Of a stretch of 64,000 nucleotides of DNA, positions 1 to 7,656 are shown piece after piece. Under the pieces are notes generated by a model, which did no database searches, was not told the origin of the DNA, and was given only the letters and a program-made list of their open reading frames with translations. This stretch comes from an uncultured Oscillospiraceae bacterium (GTDB taxonomy: Bacteria > Bacillota > Clostridia > Oscillospirales > Oscillospiraceae). The position numbers and the translations under genes are program-made. Each line of letters starts with the position of its first letter. Position 1 is the first letter of the stretch. The stretch spans positions 1-64,000 of the forward strand of contig CANQVL010000002.1 of the NCBI GenBank assembly GCA_947627285.1, in the 5' to 3' direction.

Positions 1-130
1 TTCGGCGGTTACTTTTGCGAATCTCTCCGGTCTGGAACTTACTTTTGCAAAGTGGAAGCTCGCTTTGCGATTGAGCCCTCCAATGTTCTGCGTAATAGAA
101 GTATGTGCTACCTATCAGCATACATTCATG

Positions 131-159
131 TTGACAAATTATATACGTGCTGATATACT
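131..159 (+). promoter_or_regulatory. Promoter of the SLOG/YpsA-like gene
   Basis: TTGACA (131-136) and TATACT (154-159) are separated by 17 bp. This is a near-consensus housekeeping promoter reading into the gene at 206, with no other gene between. Confidence 0.8.
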
Positions 160-162
160 GCA

Positions 163-189
163 TTTATGTATTCTTTGCGAATACATAAA
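163..189 (+). repeat. Perfect 11-bp inverted repeat in the 5' leader
   Basis: TTTATGTATTC (163-173) and GAATACATAAA (179-189) are exact reverse complements around a TTTGC loop. The repeat lies between the -10 box and the GGAGGT ribosome site (193-198), so it could be an operator or an mRNA hairpin. Which one cannot be decided from sequence. Confidence 0.6.
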
Positions 190-205
190 GCTGGAGGTAT
201 AATAT

Positions 206-748
206 ATGAGAGAAAAAACCTGTTGCTTTACGGGACACCGGGACCTTCCGGAGGAGATATGGGATAACATCGAGATAATTCTGTTCGATGAGGTGGGGGA
301 CGCATTGATCAATGGGTACAACTGTTTTATGACAGGGCTTGCCGAGGGTGCGGACCAGATATTTGCCGAGGTCGTGCTGACGGAGCGGAGGCGGCGTCCG
401 GACATCAAGCTGGTGGCGGTCATATCCCACGCGGGACGGCTCAAGGCGAAGGACCCGGAATTCCAGCGGCTTTTGAAGCTCTGCGACGAGGTCAGGGTGC
501 TCTCGGACCGGTACGACAAGGGCGTTTATTACAGGCGCAACAAGTACATGGTGGACAATTCCTCCCTCGTCCTGGCTGCCTACGACGGCCGCCCCAGCGG
601 TGGGACCTGTTATACGGTGAAATACGCCGAAAAACAGGGCGTGTGGGTACGCGAAATCCCGGTTAAGCCCCTGCTTACGGATGATGATGAAGATATTTTA
701 TTTGAAGAAAAGAAAAAAATAGTGGACAGAATAAAGGTCGAGGAATAA
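206..748 (+). CDS. SLOG/DUF1273 family protein (YpsA-like)
   Basis: A 180-residue protein. The N-terminus CCFTGHRDLP and the glycine-rich GLAEGADQIFAE segment fit the Rossmann-like SLOG fold proposed to bind nucleotide-type ligands (YpsA and DprA relatives). The C-terminal half carries SGGTCYTVKYAEKQG, also typical of the family. No catalytic activity can be assigned. The start has a GGAGGT site and a 17-bp-spaced promoter upstream, so it appears to be monocistronic. Its 3' end is followed 16 bp later by a copy of the composite host repeat. The molecular role of this family is poorly defined. Confidence 0.75.
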   Translation: MREKTCCFTGHRDLPEEIWDNIEIILFDEVGDALINGYNCFMTGLAEGADQIFAEVVLTERRRRPDIKLVAVISHAGRLKAKDPEFQRLLKLCDEVRVLSDRYDKGVYYRRNKYMVDNSSLVLAAYDGRPSGGTCYTVKYAEKQGVWVREIPVKPLLTDDDEDILFEEKKKIVDRIKVEE

Positions 749-764
749 AATCCCCAAATCCAAT

Positions 765-937
765 ATTTTTCCGACGGCATGTACGTCGGAAAAATTACAA
801 TTTGTTTTGCGGAGTGTGCGAGCGAAGCGAGTGCGCGAGGCAAAACAGCAGGAAAGCCCTCGTGAAAGGTCCGCAGACCTTTCGCGAGGGCTTTCCGCAC
901 GTGTCCCCTTCAAAAAAGGGCAAAGCCCTTTTTTGAA
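765..937 (+). repeat. Composite intergenic repeat, copy A
   Basis: Order of parts: palindrome ATTTTTCCGACG/CGTCGGAAAAAT (765-795); stem GTTTTGC (804-810) with GCAAAAC (840-846), then AGCAGG; a long inverted repeat from 851 to about 895; the linker CGCACGT..CCCC; and a terminator-like hairpin of TTCAAAAAAGGGC with its complement (909-937). Copies B, C and D share the first palindrome and linker but replace the stem GTTTTGC/GCAAAAC with GTCGCGC/GCGCGAC or GTCACGC/GCGTGAC. Pairing is kept each time. The hairpin end points at the 3' end of rplL. Confidence 0.85.
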
Positions 938-951
938 CGTTCCCATTGGCA

Positions 952-980
952 TTTGAAGCCCCGCAAAGCGGGGCTTCAAA
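952..980. terminator. Rho-independent terminator of rplJL
   Basis: Perfect 12-bp arms (952-963 and 969-980) close a CAAAG loop just after the rplL stop codon. Runs of A and T at the outer ends make it usable in both directions. Confidence 0.8.
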
Positions 981-985
981 GCCAG

Positions 986-1366
986 TTATTTCAGCTCTAC
1001 CTTACCGCCGGCTTCCTCAAGCTTCTTCTTGAGCTCTTCAGCCTCGTCCTTGGAGCAGGCCTCCTTGATGGTCTTGGGAGCGCCCTCGACGGTGGCCTTC
1101 GCCTCGGCGAGGCCCTGGTTTGTGATCTCACGGACGGCCTTGATGACCTTGATCTTGGCGGCGGCGTCAAAGCCGGCGAGAACGACGTCAAACTCGGTCT
1201 TCTCCTCGGCGGCGGGGGCAGCGGCGGCGGCGCCAGCGGCGGGAGCGGCCATGGCGGCGGCGGAAACGCCGAACTCCTCCTCAAGGGCATGTACGAGCTC
1301 GGAGAGCTCGAGAACGGTAAGAGCCTTGACCTCTTCGATCAGGGCAGCGATTTTTTCAGCAGCCAT
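986..1366 (-). CDS. rplL: 50S ribosomal protein L7/L12
   Basis: A 126-residue protein of normal family length. It has the N-terminal dimerisation helix (residues 1-35), an Ala-rich hinge, and the C-terminal factor-binding domain with [12 protein letters not shown] and [15 protein letters not shown]7/L12 forms the ribosomal stalk and recruits translation GTPases. It lies 53 bp downstream of rplJ under the same L10-leader control. Unlike the usual rplKAJL-rpoBC arrangement, rpoB does not follow: a terminator and a repeat element do. Confidence 0.97.
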   Translation of the reverse strand: MAAEKIAALIEEVKALTVLELSELVHALEEEFGVSAAAMAAPAAGAAAAAPAAEEKTEFDVVLAGFDAAAKIKVIKAVREITNQGLAEAKATVEGAPKTIKEACSKDEAEELKKKLEEAGGKVELK

Positions 1367-1419
1367 TTTAAATTTTCCTCCTGTAAGTATTTTTTAAGGA
1401 TGTTGTAAATTGCGGTTTA

Positions 1420-1950
1420 TTACTCCGCGGGAGCCGCTTCGGGCTCGGCGGGGGCGCCGTTCTTCTCGGCGATGGCCTTCAGCACGCAGGCAAGGCTTGA
1501 AATGGGGGCCAGCATGGTGCCGAGGACCTGTGCGCGCAGAATAGGCAGCGGGGGGATCTTGGCAAGGGCCTTTATCTCATCGACGGATATGACCTTGCCG
1601 TCCATGAAGCCGCCCTTGATCTCAAAGCAGTTTTGGAGCTTCTCGGCAAACTCGGAGACGACTCTGGCGGGCGCCAGGGCGTCATCGTGGGAGATGGCCA
1701 GGGAAGTCGTGCCGTGGAGCAGGGGGTCAAGCTCGGCGTATCCGGCGTCGTCAATGGCGAAGCGGACCAGGGTGTTCTTGACCACGGCGTAGTCCACCTT
1801 CTCCTCGCGCATCTTGCGGCGGAGGGCGGTGTCGTCAGCCACGGTGATACCGGAGTAGTCAACCAGCACGCCGGCGGCGGCTCCCTTGAGCTTTTCCTTG
1901 AGCTCGGCAACTACTGCCTGCTTCTCGCTCAGGACCTTTGCATTGGGCAT
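1420..1950 (-). CDS. rplJ: 50S ribosomal protein L10
   Basis: A 176-residue protein starting MPNAKVLSEKQ. The ATG at 1950 has a GGAGGT ribosome site; the reading frame stays open upstream into the leader RNA, but that part is not protein-like. L10 anchors L7/L12 dimers at the base of the stalk, and the Ala/Pro-rich C-terminus is the L12-binding tail. L10 represses its own synthesis by binding the leader RNA just upstream. The gene immediately upstream is glpK, so the usual rplK-rplA partners are absent here. Confidence 0.97.
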   Translation of the reverse strand: MPNAKVLSEKQAVVAELKEKLKGAAAGVLVDYSGITVADDTALRRKMREEKVDYAVVKNTLVRFAIDDAGYAELDPLLHGTTSLAISHDDALAPARVVSEFAEKLQNCFEIKGGFMDGKVISVDEIKALAKIPPLPILRAQVLGTMLAPISSLACVLKAIAEKNGAPAEPEAAPAE

Positions 1951-1986
1951 TTTTGTTTTCACCTCCGTGGTTTTTGATGGCGTCCA

Positions 1987-2090
1987 CAGAAAATGCCCCG
2001 ACGCGCAAAGCATCGGGGCATGGAATAGCAATTTTCTTGCTGCCCTCGGCAGGATTTACGGCTCTTCGCCACCTGCTGTCTTTGGAACGC
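1987..2090 (-). ncRNA. Ribosomal protein L10 leader RNA
   Basis: On the minus strand the segment with AAGACAGCAGGTGG and later TCCTGCCGAGG matches the conserved L10-binding core of Firmicutes L10 leaders. It is followed by a hairpin at 1993-2021 (arms ATGCCCCGATGC and GCGTCGGGGCAT) with a TTTTCTG run. That hairpin is placed to act as the attenuator when L10 is in excess. The assignment rests on recalled motif similarity and exact placement between promoter and rplJ. Confidence 0.85.
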
Positions 2091-2096
2091 TATGGC

Positions 2097-2125
2097 ATAA
2101 TAACACAAAAAGTACGGCGTGTCAA
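2097..2125 (-). promoter_or_regulatory. rplJL promoter
   Basis: On the minus strand TTGACA (2125-2120), a 17-bp spacer and TATTAT (2102-2097) lie directly upstream of the L10 leader. Confidence 0.85.
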
Positions 2126-2150
2126 GAAAAAATATTGAAAAAGGGCAATT

Positions 2151-3653
2151 TTATTTTCCGCCGGGGTCGGGGAGGGCCCAGCCCAGGCTCCGACCGACTG
2201 CCCGGTCCCACTCGGAGAGGAGGCGGGACCTCTCGGTATCGGACATGGAGGGCTTGAACTCCGCGTCCACGCGCCATAGGGATTTGAGCTCCTCGGTGCT
2301 GTTCCAAACGCCCACGGCGAGCCCGGCGAGGTACGCCGCGCCCAGGGCGGTGGTCTCGCGAATCACGGGGCGGCGGACGGACTTGTTGATGATGTCCGCC
2401 TGGAACTGCATGAGGAAGCGGTCGCGGCTGGCTCCGCCGTCGGCGCGGAGGGAGTCCAGGGTCATGCCGGTGTCCGCCTCCATGCTGCGGGTGAGCTCCG
2501 CCACCTGGTAGGCGATGGACTCCTGCGCCGCGCGGACGATGTGCTCCCTTGTTGTGGCGCGGGTGAGGCCGACGATGGCGCCGCGGGCGTACATGTCCCA
2601 GCGGGGCGCGCCAAGGCCGGTGAAGGCGGGGACCAGGTACACGCCGCCGTTGTCGGGGACGGACATTGCCATCGTCTCCGCCTCCCGCGCCTCGGTGAGT
2701 ATGCGCAGCTCGTCCCGGAGCCACTGTATCACGGCGCCGCCCACGAATACGCTGCCCTCCAGGGCGTAGGTGACCTTTCCGGGGAGTCCGGCGGCGACGG
2801 TGGTAACAAGCCCGTTGCGGCTGACAAAGGGCTCCGTGCCGGTGTTCATCAGGAGGAAGCAGCCGGTGCCGTAGGTGTTTTTGGCGTCCCCGGCGTCGAA
2901 GCAGCTCTGACCGAAAAGCGCCGCCTGCTGGTCGCCCGCCATTCCCGCGACGGGCACGGACGTGCCGCCGATGTGGGCGTATCCGTATATCTCACTGCTC
3001 AGGCGCACCTCGGGGAGAATGGCGCGGGGGATCTCAAGGGCGCTCAGGAGGGTGTCGTCCCAGCACAGCCTGTGGATGTCGAAGAGCATGGTGCGGGCGG
3101 CGTTGGTGAGGTCCGTGGCGTGGACTTTGCCGCCTGTCAGGTTCCACAAAAGCCAGGTGTCCACCGTGCCGAAAAGGATCTCGCCGCGCTGTGCCCTCTC
3201 ACGCGCGCCGGGGACGTTGTCCAGGATCCATTTTATCTTTGTGCCGGAGAAATAGGCGTCGGGCACAAGGCCGGTGACGGCTTTGATGTGCTCCGTCAGG
3301 CCCTCGCGCTCCAGCTTTTCAACTATGTCCGCCGTTCTGCGGCACTGCCAGACGATGGCGTTGAATACCGGCTTGCCGGTGCTCTTGTCCCAGAGGATGG
3401 TGGTCTCCCGCTGGTTGGTTATGCCTATCGCCAGCACGTCGGCGGGGGAGATCTCGCTCTCACGCAGGACCGTCTCCATCACGGCGCGCTGGGAGTCCCA
3501 TATCTCCATGGGGTCGTGCTCCACCCAGCCGTTTTTGGGAAAATACTGGGTGAACTCACGCTGGGCGACACCGGCGATGTTCTGGTCGGTGTCAAAGAGT
3601 ATGGCGCGGGAGCTGGTCGTTCCCTGGTCCAGGGCGAGAAGGTATTTTTTCAT
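2151..3653 (-). CDS. glpK: Glycerol kinase
   Basis: A 500-residue FGGY-family kinase that phosphorylates glycerol to sn-glycerol 3-phosphate with ATP. Visible motifs: N-terminal phosphate loop [26 protein letters not shown] near the middle, and [16 protein letters not shown] in the C-terminal ATP domain. The start at 3653 is chosen for its GGAGGT site 7 bases upstream; the frame is open further upstream through a hairpin but lacks a ribosome site. No glpF or glpD is beside it. It reads toward rplJ, which has its own promoter. Confidence 0.96.
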   Translation of the reverse strand: MKKYLLALDQGTTSSRAILFDTDQNIAGVAQREFTQYFPKNGWVEHDPMEIWDSQRAVMETVLRESEISPADVLAIGITNQRETTILWDKSTGKPVFNAIVWQCRRTADIVEKLEREGLTEHIKAVTGLVPDAYFSGTKIKWILDNVPGARERAQRGEILFGTVDTWLLWNLTGGKVHATDLTNAARTMLFDIHRLCWDDTLLSALEIPRAILPEVRLSSEIYGYAHIGGTSVPVAGMAGDQQAALFGQSCFDAGDAKNTYGTGCFLLMNTGTEPFVSRNGLVTTVAAGLPGKVTYALEGSVFVGGAVIQWLRDELRILTEAREAETMAMSVPDNGGVYLVPAFTGLGAPRWDMYARGAIVGLTRATTREHIVRAAQESIAYQVAELTRSMEADTGMTLDSLRADGGASRDRFLMQFQADIINKSVRRPVIRETTALGAAYLAGLAVGVWNSTEELKSLWRVDAEFKPSMSDTERSRLLSEWDRAVGRSLGWALPDPGGK

Positions 3654-3675
3654 GCCGGTGACCTCCATATAAAAT

Positions 3676-3702
3676 ATATCTCCGTGAGATCCACGGAGAT
3701 AT
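3676..3702 (-). repeat. Inverted repeat in the glpK leader
   Basis: Arms ATATCTCCGTG and CACGGAGATAT (11 bp each) around AGATC lie between candidate -10 boxes (TATAAT and TACAAT on the minus strand, about 3703-3720) and the glpK ribosome site. It could be an operator or a leader hairpin. Confidence 0.55.
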
Positions 3703-3736
3703 TGTAGCATATTATAGCAAATTAGTAAAGGGAAAA

Positions 3737-5353
3737 TCAGACGGGGGTGCCGATGGAGGGGGAGGCGTTTTCGGGGGGCTCGGGGGGCTGCTGGTCGTCG
3801 GGGGTCTCAGGGGGTTCCTGACCGTTGAAGTCCTCGGGGGGCTGCTGACCGTCGGGCATTTCGGGGGGAGTTTCTCCGCCAAAGCCGCCTCGGTTGCCGC
3901 CGCGAAAGTCTTCGGGGAGGTCCTGGGGGTCGAAGCCCTCGGGCATTTCCGGGCGCTCGCCGCCGCCGGGGCGCATACCGCCTCCGAATCCGCCGAAGCC
4001 GCCTCGGTCCGCGCCTCCGGGGGCGGCGGAGGCTATGAGGGTGGTGCCCTCATAGAGGGCGTAAAGGCCGTCGGAGGTGAGCTTCGGGCCGGATACGATG
4101 AGTATGGAGAAGGAATTTTCCGAGACGGGCACGTCCATGAGCTCCGCGCCCTCGGCGTCCTTCAGGGTGAAGGAGGTCCCGCCCTTGGAGCGGAGGGAGT
4201 TAAAGAGGACATAGCTCTGGGTGCTTGCCCCGTCGATGGCGTCAAGCATATTGCCGGTGGCGACGACCTCGCCGCCGTTTATGATTATGCCCATGTCGGA
4301 GTCGATACCGGCGTCGCCGGAGGTGGAGCAGGCGTAGGCGCGGACCGTGCCGCCGTTGATGACGAGCCAGCCGTTGGAGTCGATGCCGTCGCCCTCGCCG
4401 GTGGAGCCGTTGACGGTGACGGTGAGGAGCCCGCCGTTGACGGTGGTGACGGACACGCCGTCCTCGTTGGTGTTGATGCCGTCGTTGCCGGAGACGATGT
4501 TGATGACGCCGCCGTTTATCGTGAGGTGGAGCTCGGTGTCCAGGCCTTCGTTCTCCGCATTTATGTTGAGGACGCCGTCGTTGCCGGTGACGTTCATGCT
4601 CATTTTGGAGTAGAGCGCGCCGTCGTACTTGTGGAGCTTCTTGCTGTCGACGACTTCGGTCTTGTCCTCGCTCAGCTCAATGGATTTGTAGATGCGCGCC
4701 ACGTAGGAGCCGTTGAGGGTGTTGACCGAGCCGTCGGCGATGTAGACGTTGGCGCCGGCGGAGGAGGTGTCAACCGTGGAGGAGGCGCTGTCCTTGTCGC
4801 CGCACTCGTACACGTTGTAGAATATGATGGCGGGAGCAACGGTGCATGTGATGTCGGCGTTGTCCAGGACCAGGTTCACCACGGCGGAGGGATCGGACTC
4901 GGCGTCCTCGCCCAGGTCGACCGCCACCTGACCGGCGGAGAGCTTTCCGGTGAGGACGTAAGTACCCGGAGAGGCGATGTGTACGACCGTGTGGGAATCC
5001 GCCTCCTCCTGGGAGTGCTCGTCCTCCTCGGTGCCCTCGCCGTAGGTGAAGCCCAGGCCCGCGCGGTAATAGACGATGTCCCTGGCGGTGTAAACGTCGG
5101 TCATGTCCTCAGTGAGCGCGCTTCCGTCCATGGTGACGGCGTCGTCGGAGAGGCTGATAATGTGCCCGGAGGGTATCTCGACGCGGACCTCGGCGGCGGC
5201 GTTGTCCTCGGACTCAGGGGCGCCGGAGGCGTCAGCGCCGTCGGTCGGCGGCTCGTTTATGCTGTCGTTTCCCGCGGGCTCCTCAACCGGGGAGCAGGCG
5301 GCGAGGGAAAGGAGCAGCGCCGCGGCTATGAGCAAAAGCGTAAATTTTTTCAT
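3737..5353 (-). CDS. Carbohydrate-binding lipoprotein (Cthe_2159-like)
   Basis: A 538-residue secreted lipoprotein. Residues 1-20 form a lipoprotein signal with lipobox LAAC, so it should be anchored outside the membrane. An acidic linker follows, then a long repetitive beta-type region (about residues 60-430) with recurrent NGG and DGI steps, resembling the Cthe_2159 parallel beta-helix carbohydrate-binding family. The last 100 residues are Gly/Pro/Glu-rich low complexity (GGFGGG, repeated QPPE), perhaps wall-spanning. GAGGTC precedes the start. No enzyme motif was seen. Substrate unknown; pectin-like glycans are bound by the founding member. Confidence 0.75.
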   Translation of the reverse strand: MKKFTLLLIAAALLLSLAACSPVEEPAGNDSINEPPTDGADASGAPESEDNAAAEVRVEIPSGHIISLSDDAVTMDGSALTEDMTDVYTARDIVYYRAGLGFTYGEGTEEDEHSQEEADSHTVVHIASPGTYVLTGKLSAGQVAVDLGEDAESDPSAVVNLVLDNADITCTVAPAIIFYNVYECGDKDSASSTVDTSSAGANVYIADGSVNTLNGSYVARIYKSIELSEDKTEVVDSKKLHKYDGALYSKMSMNVTGNDGVLNINAENEGLDTELHLTINGGVINIVSGNDGINTNEDGVSVTTVNGGLLTVTVNGSTGEGDGIDSNGWLVINGGTVRAYACSTSGDAGIDSDMGIIINGGEVVATGNMLDAIDGASTQSYVLFNSLRSKGGTSFTLKDAEGAELMDVPVSENSFSILIVSGPKLTSDGLYALYEGTTLIASAAPGGADRGGFGGFGGGMRPGGGERPEMPEGFDPQDLPEDFRGGNRGGFGGETPPEMPDGQQPPEDFNGQEPPETPDDQQPPEPPENASPSIGTPV

Positions 5354-5385
5354 GGGTTTGACCTCATTTCGTGAAGATGGGACAG

Positions 5386-5414
5386 ATTTTATCCTCCGTT
5401 TTTTGCGAAATCAA
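5386..5414 (-). promoter_or_regulatory. Promoter of the lipoprotein gene
   Basis: Minus-strand TTGATT (5414-5409), a 17-bp spacer and TAAAAT (5391-5386). The 317-bp gap at 5354-5670 holds this promoter and the divergent glgB promoter; the AT-rich centre shows nothing else I can name. Confidence 0.65.
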
Positions 5415-5562
5415 GACTTTTAGGTAAATCAAATGTGAACAAATAATGTGAATTTTGTGTACAAAGGGGCGCTTTTGTGCAAGATTTGCAAAAACGGAAT
5501 GAATTTTTTGGACAATCCGTAAAAAATAACTAAAAAGGGCGCCTGAAACTGATGGAAAACGG

Positions 5563-5591
5563 TGGACAAATCCAAAACCGTCTGTTATAAT
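5563..5591 (+). promoter_or_regulatory. glgB promoter (glycogen locus)
   Basis: TGGACA (5563-5568) and TATAAT (5586-5591) with a 17-bp spacer. It is the only clear promoter seen before the glycogen genes. An inverted repeat, GGCATGCC, lies in the leader. Confidence 0.75.
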
Positions 5592-5670
5592 GTGAGCATG
5601 GCGGCGATGTACGCCTGCGCGCGGCATGCCGTTATGGGAGATTTATACCATTATTTACATAGGGGCTGTA

Positions 5671-7575
5671 ATGACGATGGATAAAAAAATACTTACTAAC
5701 GACGAAAGCTGGGAGTTTGCCGAGGGCACGTGGGTGCGCGCTTTTGACGTTTTCGGCGCGCACAGGGTATGCGTTGACGGCGTGTGGGGCTGGAGCTTCA
5801 CCGTATGGGCGCCGGGCGCCAAGTCCGTCAGGCTCACCGGCTCTTGGTGCGACTGGGACCCGCAGCGCCACTTCATGGAGCCCACGAGGGACAACGGGAT
5901 ATTCACCGTATTTATGCCGGGGCTCAACGAGGGGGAGAGCTACAAGTACGTCATCGAGACGAAAAACGGCAGGCTCATTTACAAGGCCGACCCCTACGGC
6001 AACTACTGCGAGCGCCCGCCCGAGACGGCCTCCCGCGTCGCCGACGTCACCTCCTTCAAATGGACGGACGAGAAATGGATGGCTGCCCGCAAAAAGGGGA
6101 GCATGAGGGAAAAGCCCCTCAACATATATGAGGTCCACCTGGGCTCCTGGCGGCGGCACGAGGACGGCACGGTGCTTTCCTACACGGAGCTTGCCGAGAC
6201 GCTGGTGCCCTACGCTGTGGACATGGGCTACACGCACCTGGAGATTATGCCGGTTATGGAGCACCCCTTTGACGGCTCCTGGGGCTACCAGCTCACCGGC
6301 TATTACGCCCCCACCTCCCGCTACGGCTCGCCCCAGGAGTTCCAGCACTTTATAAACGAGGCGCACAGGGCGGGGCTGGGAATAATCCTTGACTGGGCGC
6401 CCGCACACTTCTGCCGTGACGCCCACGGGCTTGGGGAGTTCGTGGGAGAGCCGCTTTACGAGGGCGGCTCCCATCCCCAGTGGGGCACCTACAAATTTGA
6501 CGTGAGGCGCGGCGAGGTGCGCTCCTTCCTCATCTCCAACGCCGTATACTGGCTTGAACGCTTCCACGCCGACGGGATACGCATGGACGGCGTCACAAGT
6601 ATGCTGTACCTGAATTTCGGCATAGACGACGAGCGGCTTAAAAAGCACGCCTCCGACGGCACGGAGCACGACTATGACTCCATAGCCCTCATACGCAAGA
6701 TAAACTCCACCGTCTCCAAAATATACCCGGACGTTATGATGATAGCAGAGGAGTCCACTGCCTGGCCGCTGGTGACCTACCCGCCAGAGGACGGGGGACT
6801 GGGCTTCCACTTCAAGTGGGACATGGGCTGGATGCACGACACGCTCAACTACATGAAGACGGACTTCCCGTACCGTCCCGCCCACCACGGGGCGCTGACC
6901 TTCTCCATGATGTACGCCTTCAACGAAAACTTTATCCTCGCCCTGTCACATGACGAGGTGGTCCACGGCAAGGCGTCGCTCATAGGGCGTATGCCGGGGG
7001 ACTACTGGCGGCAGTTCGCGGGGCTCAGGGTGCTGATGCTCTACCAGATGCTCCACTCCGGCGCAAAGCACAACTTCATGGGCGCGGAAATAGCCCAGTT
7101 TATCGAGTGGCGCTACTATGAGGGGCTTGAGTGGTTCCTGCTGGACTATGACGCCCACCGCAGGCACCAGCAGTACGTGAAGGAGCTCAACCACCTGTTT
7201 TTGAGGGAAAAATCTCTCTGGCAGAAGAATTTCTCCTGGGAGGGCTTCAAGTGGCTGGACGCCGACGACTCCGCCCAGTCCATACTCACCTTCGTCCGCA
7301 GCGGAAAGACGCCCACGGAGGATTTGACGTGCCTTTTGAGCTTCGTCCCGGAGACCTACGACGGGTTCCGCATAGGCGTTCCCAGAAAGGGGACATACGT
7401 AGAGATATTCAACTCCGACGACCAACGCTTCGGCGGCTCCGGCAGGATAAACCCAGAGCCCATGGAGGCGGAGAAGGTACCCGCCCACGGGATGAAATAC
7501 TCCGTGACGGTGCGCACGCCGCCCATCGGGGGGCTAATCCTCAAGAGGCTCCCGCCTAAAAGAGCGGAAAAATGA
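5671..7575 (+). CDS. glgB: 1,4-alpha-glucan branching enzyme
   Basis: A 634-residue GH13 enzyme that makes alpha-1,6 branches in glycogen. An N-terminal CBM48 segment (SFTVWAPGAKSVRL) precedes the barrel. Visible catalytic motifs: DGIRMDGVTSM with nucleophile D306, IAEEST with the acid/base at 360-361, and LSHDEVVHGK with D428. The frame opens at 5626, but AGGGG before the ATG at 5671 and the usual N-terminus favour the later start; ATG at 5677 is also possible. It is the first gene of the plus-strand glycogen locus and is followed 81 bp later by glgP. Confidence 0.96.
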   Translation: MTMDKKILTNDESWEFAEGTWVRAFDVFGAHRVCVDGVWGWSFTVWAPGAKSVRLTGSWCDWDPQRHFMEPTRDNGIFTVFMPGLNEGESYKYVIETKNGRLIYKADPYGNYCERPPETASRVADVTSFKWTDEKWMAARKKGSMREKPLNIYEVHLGSWRRHEDGTVLSYTELAETLVPYAVDMGYTHLEIMPVMEHPFDGSWGYQLTGYYAPTSRYGSPQEFQHFINEAHRAGLGIILDWAPAHFCRDAHGLGEFVGEPLYEGGSHPQWGTYKFDVRRGEVRSFLISNAVYWLERFHADGIRMDGVTSMLYLNFGIDDERLKKHASDGTEHDYDSIALIRKINSTVSKIYPDVMMIAEESTAWPLVTYPPEDGGLGFHFKWDMGWMHDTLNYMKTDFPYRPAHHGALTFSMMYAFNENFILALSHDEVVHGKASLIGRMPGDYWRQFAGLRVLMLYQMLHSGAKHNFMGAEIAQFIEWRYYEGLEWFLLDYDAHRRHQQYVKELNHLFLREKSLWQKNFSWEGFKWLDADDSAQSILTFVRSGKTPTEDLTCLLSFVPETYDGFRIGVPRKGTYVEIFNSDDQRFGGSGRINPEPMEAEKVPAHGMKYSVTVRTPPIGGLILKRLPPKRAEK

Positions 7576-7656
7576 ATTTAACGGCAGCTCCCGCGAAAAT
7601 AAAATAACAGGCGGGGCGCCTTAAAAGCTATCCTATATATTTTTAAGGAGAACCAT

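Noticed and set aside
953-1408. Glycine-rich open frame opposite rplL
   Set aside because: It is the antisense shadow of the GC-rich, Ala-rich rplL gene; no promoter or ribosome site.
4526-5374. Long plus-strand open frame opposite the lipoprotein gene
   Set aside because: Val/Gly-rich shadow composition; the minus-strand gene has signal peptide, ribosome site and promoter.
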